Assembly (NCBI GenBank): GCA_015179125.1
Contig: WHVA01000558.1
Coordinates: forward strand, 1 to 64,000
Length of the DNA: 64,000 nucleotides
Direction of reading: 5' to 3'
From: Gautieria morchelliformis
Lineage: Eukaryota; Basidiomycota; Agaricomycetes; Gomphales; Gomphaceae
A program made the translations under genes and the position numbers. Each line of letters starts with the position of its first letter. Positions within the stretch are counted from its first letter, which is position 1. Shown one piece after another: positions 34,501-46,670 of the stretch. The notes under the pieces are model-generated. The model did no database searches, was not told the DNA's origin, and was given only the letters and a program-made list of their open reading frames with translations.

Positions 34501-36932
34501 CATCTGTATCCTGAGAACTACGCTTTTTCTCGCAGCGAGGCCAATTACCCCGATAGCAAGTACACTTTCATCGGTCTGGTTTCTTTGGAAGATCCACCCA
34601 AGCACGGTGTCCGAGAAGCCATTGGAACACTCAGACTGGCAGGTATCAAGGTCATGATGGTTACCGGTGATCATCCGAAGACAGCAGAGGCGATTGCCCG
34701 CAAGATCAATCTTATCCTAGGTACACTAAAGCCTCTATATCAATCATTTAGGCGTGTTTAACTCCCTCATCGATTAGGTGATACCAAGGAGACACTGGCT
34801 GCCAAGACTGGTCGACCAATCAATGAAATCTATGATGATGAAGTTAGTGCAGTTGTCGTGCATGGTGACGACATCGACTCGTTGCAAGGGTTCGAGTGGG
34901 ATACCAGTACGCGCGATGACACGCAACTGGATGAAAAGGCTGATCAAACCTTCATTAGTTTTTGCTAAGGACGAGATCGTCTTCGCTCGCACATCGCCGA
35001 AACACAAGCTTGAAATCGGTACGTCCTTTTGGTCTTGCTGTTCACATTTCAGAGGCATTGATCGATGTCATAGTCAAGCGCGCTCAGGCATTGGGTCACA
35101 TTGTCGGAGTGTGAGTAACTCTCATTTTGTATGCCATATGAAACTAATTGACTTGGTGCATTCAGGACTGGGGTAAGCGATTTTTGCTGGGTTTTGACTC
35201 TCCTCATCTCAGGCAATGCATTTTTCCAGGATGGTGTCAATGATTCCCCGGCCTTGAAGAAGGCCGACCTTGGTATTGCAATGAACATTTCGGGCTCGGA
35301 TGTATCCAAGGAGGCCGCCAACATGATTTTACTGGGTGAGGCCTACATTGTTGGTAATATCGGTGGTGCTGACGGCTTGTCAGACGACAATTTCGCGTCA
35401 ACCGTGAAAGGTGTTTCCGAAGGACGACTCATCTTTAACAACCTTAAGAGATCCATTCAGTGCGTACCTGAGGTTCTGAAGTAAACATTACCATATTCAG
35501 GATGTGTACGTAGATACACTATATCCCACAGCACACCGGAAGTTATCCCCCAGCTGTTGTATGTCATTGTGCCGATTCCATTACCGTTGTCTGCTATTCT
35601 TATTTTGGTCATCGGTAAGTCTAATGTAGCTAAACCCTCAGTTTATGTGATACTAACCCGCTGCGTAGATCTTGGATTTGAACTGTTTGTCGCCGTACGT
35701 TGTGAAATGATCTGATAGAAAGTTGCTCATTCCTGCGTTGGCAGCTATCCTTCGCATGGGATCCACCCGAGTCAAAGGATGGCCTTATGCGCCTGAAACC
35801 CCGTAAACCTGGTTCGTGGGTTGTCTTCCCCGCCTCAGGCGCCTCCCATTCATGCGCCATCTGTTTTCAGTTAACGAGCGTTCTATCATGTCGCTCAAGA
35901 AGCGTGCGCTCAGACGGACTAGGACTCTTCGACGCGATAGTGAAACCCAGTCATTCGTGCACCCGAGCCGCGTTAGCAAATTGGTCACAAAACTCAAATC
36001 ACCGTTTACCCGAATATTCTGGGAAGACTTCTTTGAGAAGAGCGATGACGAGACGCTTGTAGACGGGAAGCTCCTCAGCTATGCGTATTTGGAGGCTGGC
36101 ATGTTAGAATTCGCCGCTGGGTGGGTCGCTATCTTTGGGCCTATACTTTTCAGAACAGGCTCTTATCCTATGCTGCAGAATTGTCAGCTACTTTGTTGTG
36201 TTTCTCAAGCATGGATTCTCTCCGTCGGATCTCCAAAAGGCTCAAAAGGCTGGAGGTGAATTTCATTTAAGAACTAGACGCACTTTTATGCTCACGGGAC
36301 TTGTCTATACTCAGTTTTCTTTGTCAAATCCAGTCCTGATTTCATCAACCATAACGGACAGGCCATTAATGCAACGGCACAGGTGGAAGCTCTCGCTCAA
36401 GCACAGTCTATCGGTAAGCATTGTCTATGACGCTTTTGTTCGTCCCGTTGAACCCGGAGATGCAGTCTATCTTGGAATCTTCATTATGCAATGCTTCAAT
36501 GTGTATGCAGTGAAAGCCCGCTTTACCGTTCGTATTCTCTTGACACTCTAGTTCTGCGACATCTCATCTCTGTTTTCAGTTCCCATTCGGTCGTCACATG
36601 GTCACCAATCTGTACAACTTTGTTGGAATCTTTATGGGAGCTTGTCTCGGCATGTTTATCATCTATACCCCGCCTCTGCGTGTGGTGTTTGGCGGCTCCT
36701 TCCGCCTTTCGCCTTTGTACTGGTTGATCCCATGCGCCTTCGGGATACTGCTCCTAGCGTGGGCCTCGTTCCGAGTTATCTTGCTAAGGAAAGGCATGCA
36801 GGAGTCTCGCGTCAAGGATATTCAGGGCCTTATGATGTGTAAGTGATATTCCTCTTTATTCTGAGAGGGGGCTTATTCTGCTTGCAACTAGTCCCCACTA
36901 TGCGAACCATGAGCATGCGATCTCGTCAGTAA
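31578..36932 (+). CDS. Na+/K+-ATPase-like P-type ATPase (type IIC)
   Basis: An ATP-driven cation pump, probably at the plasma membrane, roughly 1,150-1,200 residues from about 32 exons. Start [10 protein letters not shown] at 31578 is the first ATG; upstream only a TTG opens the frame. After an acidic N-terminus, [13 protein letters not shown] begins the P2 cation-transporter N domain. Visible are [10 protein letters not shown] (actuator), [10 protein letters not shown] (M4), [14 protein letters not shown] (phosphorylated Asp), [10 protein letters not shown] (nucleotide site), [18 protein letters not shown] and [21 protein letters not shown]5/M6 read [15 protein letters not shown]...[11 protein letters not shown]. 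Relative to animal alpha subunits, Ser775-Asn776 correspond to His-Ser here and Asp808 to Glu. The C-terminus ends [11 protein letters not shown] 7-nt microexon (35166-35172) encodes the middle of TGDGVND. No beta-subunit gene is in the window. The cation actually moved is not certain. Confidence 0.92.
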
Positions 36933-37333
36933 CTGACCACGTCCCCACCGGGTGCAATAACGACCAAGACTTCGTTTCTGATACACCTTGAAATGTTTCC
37001 ATAGAGTTGCTTTGCCGCAGCGGATACGGTAGCCGCTGCGTTTTACTTACATGTAACATCTTGCCGCAAGATCTCAATCGAGCCCCTTTTACTACACTGC
37101 GTCGCATGACGTTTATCAGTTAATGAATAGTTCTCTGCCTCTATATGACACCTGAAGCAAGTGGAGAGGAACCAGCCTGTTTCTCGTTGCATCGCGTCAT
37201 GTAAAGAAGTCGAAGCAAGAAATGGCCCTAAACCAGCTAATAGGCGTGGGTGAAATTCGGGTAGGAAGTGGTATGGCATTGAATGAGTGTGGGGTATTGA
37301 ATGAGTGTGGTGTCGTTGCAAACGAATGGTTGT
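36933..37333. terminator. Convergent 3' region of ATPase and lyase-like genes
   Basis: Two genes end facing each other here, so the 400 bp should hold both 3' UTRs and polyadenylation signals. The direct repeat 'attgaatgagtgtgg' is present near 37277-37310. No other feature was seen. Confidence 0.4.
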
Positions 37334-38447
37334 TCAGAACTCCTGTGTGACAGCGATCGAATAGTCCTTAGTCCAGATATCTTGGGCCTGTGGCGATGCC
37401 CAAGACCGATCATGGCCTGCTAGAGGTTTAGCATAGTTTCGAAACAGAGCTCAATCGTGCAGACGCTCACCTCCAAAGAATGATTGCATCTGGATACCCT
37501 GGAAGCGACCCTTGTCGCTGTCCCTGAAAGCAAGCCCTTTGAGATTGATAACCGTCTTGCCGTCGGCAATAACCTCCACTTCGCCATTCTGTTGACCAGC
37601 ATCATTAAGCTTGATGCGCTGGCTAACTGTAGTCCAGGCTCCGGTCTTCCACGTCCAGGAGCCGCGTCCGACCGATGCCCCGGTGACAGGGTTGCAGTAG
37701 CTCAGGGGTGGGGCTTTACATAGTTGGTTATTGCCAGAGAACCGTGGGCCACTGGATGGCTGTGGGAGGTAGGTATAGAGTTCGGCGGCACCAGAGGTGC
37801 GGAACATATACCGGGCTGACCAGCATCTAATGTCGCGGCGGCCGCCAGAACAGCTGACGGCAGTCTCGGGATCATCACCGCCATCTGTGAAAATAGACTC
37901 AGTTTGATAACAAAGAAAAAGAATAGCTGCACGGCGTACACAGCCCAGGAAGCTTTCCGCCTTTATTGAAGTTAAACCCGTCGGAGAAGTATAGTGAGTA
38001 GGAGAAAGTGACTTCCTTTGCATTTGACAAATCCATGGGCCGGGCGTAAAACGAAATCCCTCCCCTGGGGCCTTTATAGTCATAGGCGCCTGCGACAATA
38101 ATCAGCACACATAATAAGCTGACGGTCGCCGCTGCTTTACCCTTCTGGAAATGAATTTGCAAAGCTGGAGAACCATCGGGAGCATTGGTGTATGAGGGCT
38201 TCGCGGTCTTCATCAGGTGAATGGGGTTGAAGGCTGCAGTATTGAGGGGCACAGAGGTGGCGAGAGAAGATACGGTAGACCACAACGATGAGCCCTGTCC
38301 GGCGGGGAAGAGCAAGCTAAGCAACCCCCCAGAAGGAGACATCTTGACCAATTGGTGTTCTCTGCGAAGAACAGAACGATGGCGTGTAGGAACAGCTAGG
38401 ACGTTGGTCGGTAGAACCGCAAGGAGTGAAAGGACAGTGACCAGCAT
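37334..38447 (-). CDS. Secreted polysaccharide lyase family 14-like protein
   Basis: Probably an extracellular enzyme that cleaves uronic-acid polysaccharide by elimination. Four exons (38447-38141, 38089-37940, 37884-37471, 37416-37334) give 317 residues. A signal peptide is clear (MLVTVLSLLAVLPTNVLA, then VP). The beta-sandwich core has GGISFYARPMDLSNAKEVTFSYSLYFSDGF, GGKLPGLYGGDD, CWSARYMFRTSGAAELYTYLP, GRGSWTWKTGAWTTVSQRIKLND, NGEVEVIADGKTVINLKGL and RGIQMQSFFGG-like FQGIQMQSFFGG. This is the pattern of fungal PL14-type alginate/glucuronan lyases as I remember it. The substrate cannot be told from sequence alone. It is divergent from the Cys-rich membrane protein gene. Confidence 0.8.
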
Positions 38448-39383
38448 CGATGCTGCGAAAGAAATGTGAGCAGGCCGTCGAGTGCAGTACTTACTCTGTG
38501 AGCTTACCGGACGGCATTTGAAGAAGGGGAATTTTTTTCAAGGAGTAACCTTCGGTAGGAAAGAAGAATGATTATAATGTACCGTCCCTGCTCACTTAAA
38601 ATTGCACGGGCATCGTAAGATGGGCTTGCAAGAGAAGCTGAGGCCAGTCGATCCCCCCACGGAGCTAGTGATCCGAAGCGGGGTGCCTCCGTTGATCCAG
38701 TGACCAGTCAATTGCCTCGGCCAGACAACGACATGGAGCTCTCGCCCGGAGCTGCGTTGTCAAGCAAGAAAAAAAAATACTCACCACCAGTGGTCAGCGC
38801 ATTGAAATCATGGTTAGGTTGGAGTTGGCCATGGCTTTAGTGTGCCGACCTGAACGACCCGGCTCGGGGACCGGCTCGGGAAGGTCAAGTCGTAAATGGT
38901 CGGTCCTCTTCGTGCGCCAGCAATTTACACATTTATGCTCGCCACCGTCGATGACGGCGAGCTCCCGGTGACGTTGGATGTACGGCTGCGCGGGACTGCG
39001 CGGACGTGACAGCAGGATGGAGTAACTGTGACAAGAGATCCCGGGTCCGGTGCGGGTGCGGGTGTTGCCAGAGCGGGTGTTGCCAGAAGCACTATGGACT
39101 ATACCGTATATATTTAGCCGGAGGAAGAGCATGGCAAGTCTCGGTTACTTAGTAACAGATAATACAATGTCCCTGCAAGCATACAGTATCGCGTAGCTGC
39201 CTTTTCCGAAATAAGCACAATGGGGTTTCCAGTTACATAATCGACGAACAATTGACTAAGCGCCGAACAAAGACCCGGAGTTTGAATTTTGTATATTCAC
39301 TACTGCGAACAATAGAAAATGGCAGCTGCAACTACAGGCTGGCCTCTATCCTTCTCTGACCATTTTCCCCGCCACTACTATAC
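38448..39383. other. Divergent intergenic region
   Basis: It separates the starts of the secreted lyase-like gene (minus) and the Cys-rich membrane protein gene (plus). There is an A7-9 run near 38770 and a small GC-rich direct repeat near 39048-39085 (gcgggtg/ttgccagagcgggtgttgccag). No gene was seen. Confidence 0.4.
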
Positions 39384-42291
39384 ATGATTTCTCTTGCCCT
39401 ACTCCTGCCAGTGGCATTACTCGCTGCCTCCGTCGGTGAGCACCACCTTCGTACTCGTCGTCCTTGACGTTCCTCCAGCTGATTTGGATCTACAGAGGCT
39501 CAATCCAATTCTGTTGTGTGCGTTGCGGGTCAATGTCTTCAGGGTGTCACCAACACAACCAGTGCGTCACCGTTCATGTGGCTATATGTGTACTAATTAT
39601 TTCGCAGTCGGTGCGACCCTCAACATACCCTCAAACCCTTCGATCCTGCTTCTGCCGGGACAATACACTTCTTCTTCGCAACCCCAGCTATTACATGACG
39701 CGCTATCTTCCCAACAAGCGTCCCTTTCTCTTCCTTCCGGTTTCTCAAATTCATCTACATCTTCTTCGGCCCCGTCTCTACCCTTGACTATCGCCCTACA
39801 ACCTGGCGTCCTCTCATACCCCCAGCCCCTATACCGTGGACAATCAGCCTTCACCCAGCTCCCTGCAGGAGCGAACCGTACAACTGCCTCGATTCCTCCT
39901 GGCTCTTTCCTTGTTGCACCCAACACGTGGGCAGCTCTCACATCTTCCAACACCCGCATCATTGTCTGGGATGCCATTCCTGACTTTTCCCAGCTGCCAT
40001 CCTCTAGCGCAGGTGGTGCGCTCAGTCTCTCCGACATTCAATCCGCGGCGTGTTCCCCACCATGTGCGAGCACAGGTACTTGCTCGACATCCGGACAATG
40101 TAGCTGTCCTGTTGGGTTTGCAGGTCAGTCGTGTGAAAGCTGCGCATCTGGATTCTTTGGTCCTTCATGCCAGCCGTGCCCCTCCGGGTGTGCGACATGC
40201 GATCAGGGCCAGACTGGCTCGGGAAAGTGTTTGGTCCCGGCCGTAACCAATCCCCCCTCGTCTTGCAACTGTTTGAATGGTGTATGTGGCAGCAATTCAC
40301 AGTGCACATGCAATGCTGGATGGACAACCAGTAGCAACGGAACCGCTTGTGCTAGTTGTGCGCAAGGTTTCTTCTTGGACTCTCAGGGTACTTGTTCGGG
40401 TGGGTGTTTCTGAAATGGTTTCTCTCGTGTTTCATAGGTTTAAAGCCAACTTAGTTTGTGGACTTGGTTGTACACAGTGCTCCGATGGCACAGGGGACTG
40501 TACAGCTTGCAAATCTGGTTTCACTCAGAATCCTGGTGATCCCACCCAGTGCATCCCCTCAACTTCATCTTCCAGCGCTCCATGCCCAGATGGAAGCTTC
40601 AGCAATAACAATACTTGCACGCTTTGTTCCTCATCCTGCCAGACATGCAGCGGACCGACGTCGAACGACTGTATCGTGTGCACTAGCAACACATTTATCC
40701 ACAACGGTCAGTGTGTAGGTGTAGACGTGAATGGCGTGTGTTCGGGGACCACCTTGTTTGCTAACGCAGTCAAGCATGAGTGTGACGGTACGCCTTTTGA
40801 TTGATCCCACTTGTGGATGTGTCTTGACACCGTACCAGGTTGCCCCGCGAAATGCACTACGTGCAACATTCCTAATTTTAATCCGTCCTTGTCATCGGTT
40901 GCTGATGTCAAGTGCACGGGATGTATTCCCGGTCTTGTGCTATCCCAAGGACAGTGCGTCGCTCAGTGTCCCAGCGGGACTTTCCTTGGCTCCGATAATC
41001 TTACATGCACTCGTGAGTTGACTCGGTGGCATCCTGTATTATCGCTAATCATCGTCTGACAGCGTGCGACTCTTCATGCTTGACCTGTGTTGGCGACGCC
41101 AAGTTCTGTCGGACTTGCAGCGCCAACCAACTGGCTGTCAACGGAACCTGCACGACCTCCTGCCCTTCTAATACCTTCTCGTCTGGAGGCGCATGTCTTG
41201 CCTGCCATCCAGACTGCGCGGCCTGCTCCGGGGGTGCTTTTAACCAATGCAGCACATGCCCTTCATCTCGTCCTGTTCTCTCATCCGGCCGATGCCTCCC
41301 CACATGCTCTCGATCCGAATTTCTGGATACTGCTTCGTCAAGCTGCAAGCCTTGTGACGGGTCGTGTGCTTCATGCGCGGGCGCTGGTCCCAACGCATGT
41401 TTGGCATGTTCCAACGCGAACCAGATACTCAAATCCGGGACGTGTGTTGCTTCCAACTGCACGGCCTCAAGCAGCATCGTGCCAGGTCTTGGTGTCTGTC
41501 TTTCAGATCTCGTCACCGTCGCCAGTTCCACCTCGTCAACGTCCGCGCCGCTTCCCAGCCTAGTATCCCCGTCGGTAGCCAAGACCCGTGAGTCTCTGGC
41601 ATGGTGGCAGATCTTGCTTATGGCGCTTGGGTGTGCCTTCATCTTCATCGTCATCCTCTGGCTATGGCGCCGCCATGCACGGAAGCAGCGCGCCAAGCAA
41701 ACTGCGATGTTTGCCAACAAACTGAACCATCGCGCCGCATGGCGTCGAGGCCTCGACAAGTTCGCAACCCTTTTTAAGGGGAACCACAAGCCCAGCAGGG
41801 GTATGTTCGTTAAGGAGACCGAGTACCAGCGTCTTCAACGACTGCGCGATGCTGAGTCGGCGCGCCACCAGCATGAGATGAACAAGCTGGAGGGCAGTTA
41901 CGTCAAGTCGTTGAAGCGTGTCCCGTCGCCGCAGCCGAGTATCGACGGTGCCAGCCGCACGAGCTCGCCTTTGCCCAACAGACGTTCGGCGCCCTCGCTG
42001 TATTCACAGTTGACGGGCATTCCACGTAAAGGCCCTGAACCCAAGCAGCCTTCGCGGGAGCTCGATCTTGAACGCGGGGACCTTTTGACGTCACGCTTCT
42101 CGTCAACAACGAGCGGGACATCGGTTTATCGCAGCCCGTCGGGGAGACTACCTGAAGAGCTTCCGCCGATGCCGAGCGATGCAGCGACATACGCCGCACA
42201 GCACAGCCAACCTACCTCGTTCTGGCTTATACCTGCGGATCCCATCGTCCCTACGGACACTGGAGCGAGCAAGAATCCCTTTAGGAGGTGA
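39384..42291 (+). CDS. Single-pass membrane protein with Cys-rich furin/EGF-like repeats
   Basis: Six exons (39384-39435, 39496-39561, 39608-40399, 40455-40787, 40839-41012, 41063-42291) give 881 residues with all phases consistent. An N-terminal signal peptide (MISLALLLPVALLAASV) leads to a Ser-rich segment, then many CxxC-type repeats (CSCPVGFAGQSCESC, CSDGTGDCTACKSGF, CQTCSGPTSNDC, CLTCVGDAKFCRTC, CAACSGGAFNQCSTC). These resemble the growth-factor-receptor Cys-rich/furin-like fold. One transmembrane helix lies at about residues 653-674 (ILLMALGCAFIFIVILWLW), followed by basic residues and a roughly 200-residue Ser/Pro-rich cytoplasmic tail. There is no kinase domain. A surface sensor or adhesin is possible, but the function is unknown. 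The first two exons are small and place the signal peptide apart. Confidence 0.82.
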
Positions 42292-44660
42292 TCTATTGTT
42301 GGACATTGCCGCCATAAAATTTGTATCACTTATCCATGTTCTGGACTAATTAATCAGCATAGTAGACATTCACGACATTCGTTTTTTATCAATACGCACA
42401 ATGTAGCCCTTATGTACTTAGCACTGGTAGCAAATGTAATTTCGTGTGTAGATGCCATCACACCTGGTGGGAGGATTGAGGCGTCCCCAATCGAAAACTG
42501 AGCAACTAGGCAGCCACACCGTCGAATTTAAAATCAAATGCCTACTAAAGTAAGGGCCATACCGGCAGACCCCTCTCCGGACATATGCCGGGGAAGTGGC
42601 ACCGCGGAGGAGTATGTCTCGGGCTGGAAAGTACAAGTGCCTGGTGCCTGCAGGTTTCCCACGATTTTCCAGTTGCAGAGCCCCTGCAGAGCAAGGGGAC
42701 GTGGCCTGTAGCGGAGTCCCGTCCCGTCAGGCCCGTCGGACCCATACAAGGATGCATCACCAGCGGAACTCCGATAAACATATGGCTGAGCGTCGGCCTT
42801 TCTTACAGCAGTTCTCCCTCCCACTTCACCCCACGTTTGAAAAGGGTACACAGACAATAACATGAGCCAAGTGGAGGGTCTCCGAGAAACGATAAGCGGC
42901 AGCATCCAGATTCGTGAGTGCCCATAATGTGTCGATTGCAGCGCAGCCGTTTCCGACTAACCAGGCCCGTCGTCGAAAGAAGGGTCTGGTGTCATGCCCT
43001 CGCACCACGAGACGAAGGCTCGAACGGTGCAAACAAATCCAGCCAAATCACCTCGCTTCGCATGGCTCTTTGCGAGACCGTACGTCATTTCCCGCTGCAT
43101 AATTCGTAGTTGTCCGCGAATCAGGTTGTGACTGACTGACGCATGGGCTGCTTCTGTAGAGCCGACAAGGCGACAGAGCAAAAGCGAGACACATTTGAGG
43201 CGTATATGCGAGGTGATAGGCTGATAGAGTAATAGACGTGTCAATGAAAGAGTTTCGTGTTTCGCTCATTTATGAAGCGAAATATGTTTTCTACAGCCAG
43301 GAGAGACTGTGGAACAGATAGCGGCGAGGCAATCTTCAAGGTGTGGGGTACTGTTCTGCCGAAAGTCAAAGAAAGTGAACACTGGGCGAGCATCCTTCAG
43401 TCGGGACTAGATCCAGCCTGATAGGATTATAACTGAGGCGGTGCACCAAGGCCACGGACTATCCAAACTGATATGAATGAGTGAAGCATAGCCACTAGAG
43501 GATTTGGAGGATACGCCTCAGTTCGACATCAGAATTGGCAAGGGGGTCCACTATCTGCTTCCTCGACGCAACGTGGTGGGAAGGAGGAGGCCGGAGGAAG
43601 TTAACCGTTCATGTATTCTTCTTCATTATGGATTGTGATCTAGTTTAGAAACACTGCGAGGAGATGAGTAGACAAGTTCCAGCCAGGGTGTGGCTCGTAT
43701 CTGGGAAGATTGAACGTTAGACGGTGAATCGACCTACCTGAAACTCTGGTTATGTATAGCGTGAATGTTTCTTCCTGGATCCAGACATAGCACGAAGAGG
43801 GCTAAGTATTCTTCCTTCAACAGGCCTAACCTCAGTAACTTGGTCTTGAGTAGACGTAAGTAGACCAAGCTTTGACCAAGCATCAGCCTAGCGGTCTGCG
43901 AGATATGATATATGATGAACCTTCGGGTATCATTTATCCCCTCGACTCACTTTCTTTGCCCTGCGAGCACCAAAATCCCAAAAATTAACCTCATGCATGA
44001 TCTATGACTCGGATAGCTGTCAGATCTTCAGGTCGTGTCACGTCGGTGGAGAGCGCCCCGTGGGAAAAGAAACTCACCATCGACAAAAAAAAAAAAAAAG
44101 GCAAGTCCGCAACTTGCAGAAGTTTGAATAATATTGAATCACAGAAAACATTTCATGTGAACCTAACAACGGTTATCTGAAAAATAAATCAGTAACTATA
44201 TATTGTATACGTATTCAGATAATGTATTGGATGTATTGGTGGAGAATCCACATATTGCACCATGATCCTCAGTTTTACAATTCCCTCTGCTACACCTGCC
44301 TATTAACCAAATAAAAGCGTGTGTATTTTTTACCTCTCGAGATGCAGGAAGGCGTTGGGAATACTTACCTAGCATAAGGGCAGGCGCTTAGACGGGAAAC
44401 GACAGGCTCAACCAAACGCACTCTGCCAATACGGCGCCTCGCTAGTCGCACCAATATATTCAGCGGCTGGGAATCTTACATACCGTACTTCCCTCTCGCC
44501 TTTTACTAGAGGAAACCGTGCGAGGTTCCCACAATGGCCGCTTTACGAATTTTTCAACACTCAGTTTGGTCTGAGCCTTTCGCTTTTTGGCCTTCCAATG
44601 GATTTCAACGTTGCGCCTTGCACTCCTTACCAGCACACTGAGTTCTAGTTCTCACGACGC
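42292..44660. other. Long intergenic region without recognised gene
   Basis: No coding region with splice structure or domains was found in about 2.4 kb. Several overlapping 60-120-codon frames at 42530-43270 occur on both strands and look like composition effects. A run of 15 A lies near 44085. Nothing else stands out. Confidence 0.45.
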
Positions 44661-45492
44661 ATGCTACGTTTCGGATTACTTTCAACCCCACATAATCTCC
44701 ACGTTTTCCAGCGTAGGATACCACACATTTTATTTACGTTCACTCAGGGCCGCCGCAGCACGTCTCGCAACCACCGTATTTTACCCCCTCCACTCTCGTC
44801 GCCTCCCACAGCCGCTGAAAGCGTGACGGCGCGAAAATGGCTCGCGGAATTCACCAAGGCGTCCATACCGCGCGATGAGGTCGAGCTCACGTTTGCGCGC
44901 AGTTCGGGGCCGGGAGGACAAGTGTGTATACTATTTTCTGGTGGTAGCTGCTGATGCATAATGGTTAATCTTGGGTGCGCATAGAACGTAAATAAGGTGA
45001 ACACGAAGGCCGTTGTGCGGTGTGCTCTAGATCAGGCTTGGATACCGCACTGGGCGAGAGATAAGCTCGCGCAGAGTGTACGCACATGGCCCATGAGCTC
45101 TATAGTCCTGTCTGAAGGCGCGTCATAGCATGCGTACGTGGCGTCTTCACGGAGTCTGCTTTTCACTTCGACGCTGCACCGCAGTCAGGCGCAGAACATT
45201 GAAGATTGCTTCGAAAAGGTGCGCTGCGCCACACCTACACCCCTGCGTTCCTAGTGCTGACCATGGCGTCTCTTTGCCGTTCTTCTCCCTCCGTTGAACG
45301 TTCCTATGGTTCACACAGCTACACGCCCTTATTCATAGTTCCTGTCTTGCTGTTCTGCCGACACCCGCGGACCCTGCTCGATTGGCACGCAAGGCCAGTT
45401 ATGAGCGTACTGCGAAGCAGCGCCGTCGAGCAGAAAAGGGCTACAGGGCCGCCGTGAAGAGTGGTCGGCGTGGCGGCGGTGGAGACATGTGA
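44661..45492 (+). CDS. Mitochondrial ICT1/MRPL58-like peptidyl-tRNA hydrolase
   Basis: A class I release-factor-like hydrolase that frees peptides from stalled mitochondrial ribosomes. Four exons (44661-44921, 44985-45077, 45129-45218, 45319-45492) give 205 residues. A basic, Arg-rich presequence (MLRFGLLSTPHNLHVFQRR) suggests mitochondrial import. The RF-1 domain holds LTFARSSGPGGQNVNKVNTK; the catalytic GGQ lies at residues 85-87 and the first intron falls directly after it. Later come SLLFTSTLHRSQAQNIEDCFEKL and a Lys/Arg-rich C-terminal tail (YERTAKQRRRAEKGYR) that in the known proteins contacts the empty mRNA channel. It lacks the codon-recognition domains of true release factors, as expected for ICT1. 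Confidence 0.91.
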
Positions 45493-45839
45493 ATGTCGGC
45501 AAAGTTCTATGCGCGGAGGGTCGTCGTGAGCACGACCACACTCAAGAATAAGCCAATTAAAGGCGACTCCATTAAAGGCGACTCCACTGGCTAACTTGGA
45601 TACACAGTGGTGGACGAGATCACATTGATACCTTTAGGGTTATCACCGTCACTTAACCAACCGTGTTCACGGTAAATATAACGTACATACGGTACAGTAT
45701 ATTGAAACATGCAACCCCAGACACCAAGACAGAGAGAACTACATCACATTACAGGCTTATACATACGCGCAGACCGGTGAGGTGTATACGCTGTCAAAAT
45801 AGGAAAGTCCCACCAAGTTTTACTGGTGCAATGTGACTA

Positions 45840-46670
45840 TCAGAACTGCTCCCTGAATTTCGTGCCACCTTCAAACGATGGTGTAGTAGGGCTCTCCTTC
45901 GGCGAATGGTCAGCGGCCTTTCGTGATTCCGTGGGCTCCCGCGCGGTAGCAGGAAGAGGGGCCTGCTGCCTGCGCACGCTCTCAGGGAGGCGCTCCGGGT
46001 CGAACGGGTCCGTATACGCATCAGCATTCGCCCCATGAGACAGCGCAGGAGGAGCCGAGAACGCCTTCAACTCGTCATGCATGGGATACCCAGTGTATCC
46101 ACTGCCGCCGTCCCCATACCGCGTCGCGTCCTTCTTGCCCACCAAGTCCACATCCTCCGCGCTGTCGTAGTCAAACTCATCCGTCTGCTGCACCCAGCCT
46201 GCGTTCCTTTTGCGGCGGGACGCAAAGAGGCCTGTGGGCGCGGAGCTCGAGATAGGGTGATTCTTATTGCCAGCGCGGCCCCCGTGGGGGCGTGTGTGAA
46301 GGAGGTAGAAGACAGCACAGCAGCATAGGATGATGAATATTCCGAGGCCGACAATGAGACCGATAAAGCCTGGAGCCTGTAAGCGTCGTGGCGTGGGCAA
46401 ACAGAAAGGTACTCGTACCGGCTTGAGAGCCACCGATCTTGGGGACGCCTGCGACGAATTTGGAGGGTGGCGGAGCCGTGGGGTACTAGATACGAACATT
46501 GCAGTGTTGTTAGGCAAGATAGGGACCCCTATTCTATGCACACTGACGAGGGATGGGTCCAAAGTATTCGTCAAGGCATTTGTACCAGAACCGCCTCGTT
46601 TGGATGGGGGATCGAAAGCAGAAGGGACATTATAGTTCCCCATTGCGAGCCCGAATCGAGGTCGTGTCAT
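45840..46670 (-). CDS. Single-pass membrane protein, unknown
   Basis: A minus-strand frame of 276 residues from MTRPRFGLAMGNYN. It has one strong transmembrane helix (GFIGLIVGLGIFIILCCCAVFYLL) followed by a basic stretch and an acidic/Pro-rich tail (TDEFDYDSAEDVDL, DPFDPERLPESVR). A possible 42-bp intron (46377-46418, GTACG...ACAG on the minus strand) is in frame, so the protein is 262 or 276 residues. There is no signal peptide, so it could be tail-out or type III. No family is recognised; the layout resembles small basidiomycete membrane proteins of unknown role. It converges with the ICT1-like gene. Confidence 0.65.
   Translation of the reverse strand: MTRPRFGLAMGNYNVPSAFDPPSKRGGSGTNALTNTLDPSLVSVHRIGVPILPNNTAMFVSSTPRLRHPPNSSQASPRSVALKPVRVPFCLPTPRRLQAPGFIGLIVGLGIFIILCCCAVFYLLHTRPHGGRAGNKNHPISSSAPTGLFASRRKRNAGWVQQTDEFDYDSAEDVDLVGKKDATRYGDGGSGYTGYPMHDELKAFSAPPALSHGANADAYTDPFDPERLPESVRRQQAPLPATAREPTESRKAADHSPKESPTTPSFEGGTKFREQF

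Noticed and set aside
42530-43270. Several overlapping 60-120-codon frames on both strands
   Set aside because: They occur in many frames at once, with no splice structure or domain; a composition effect.
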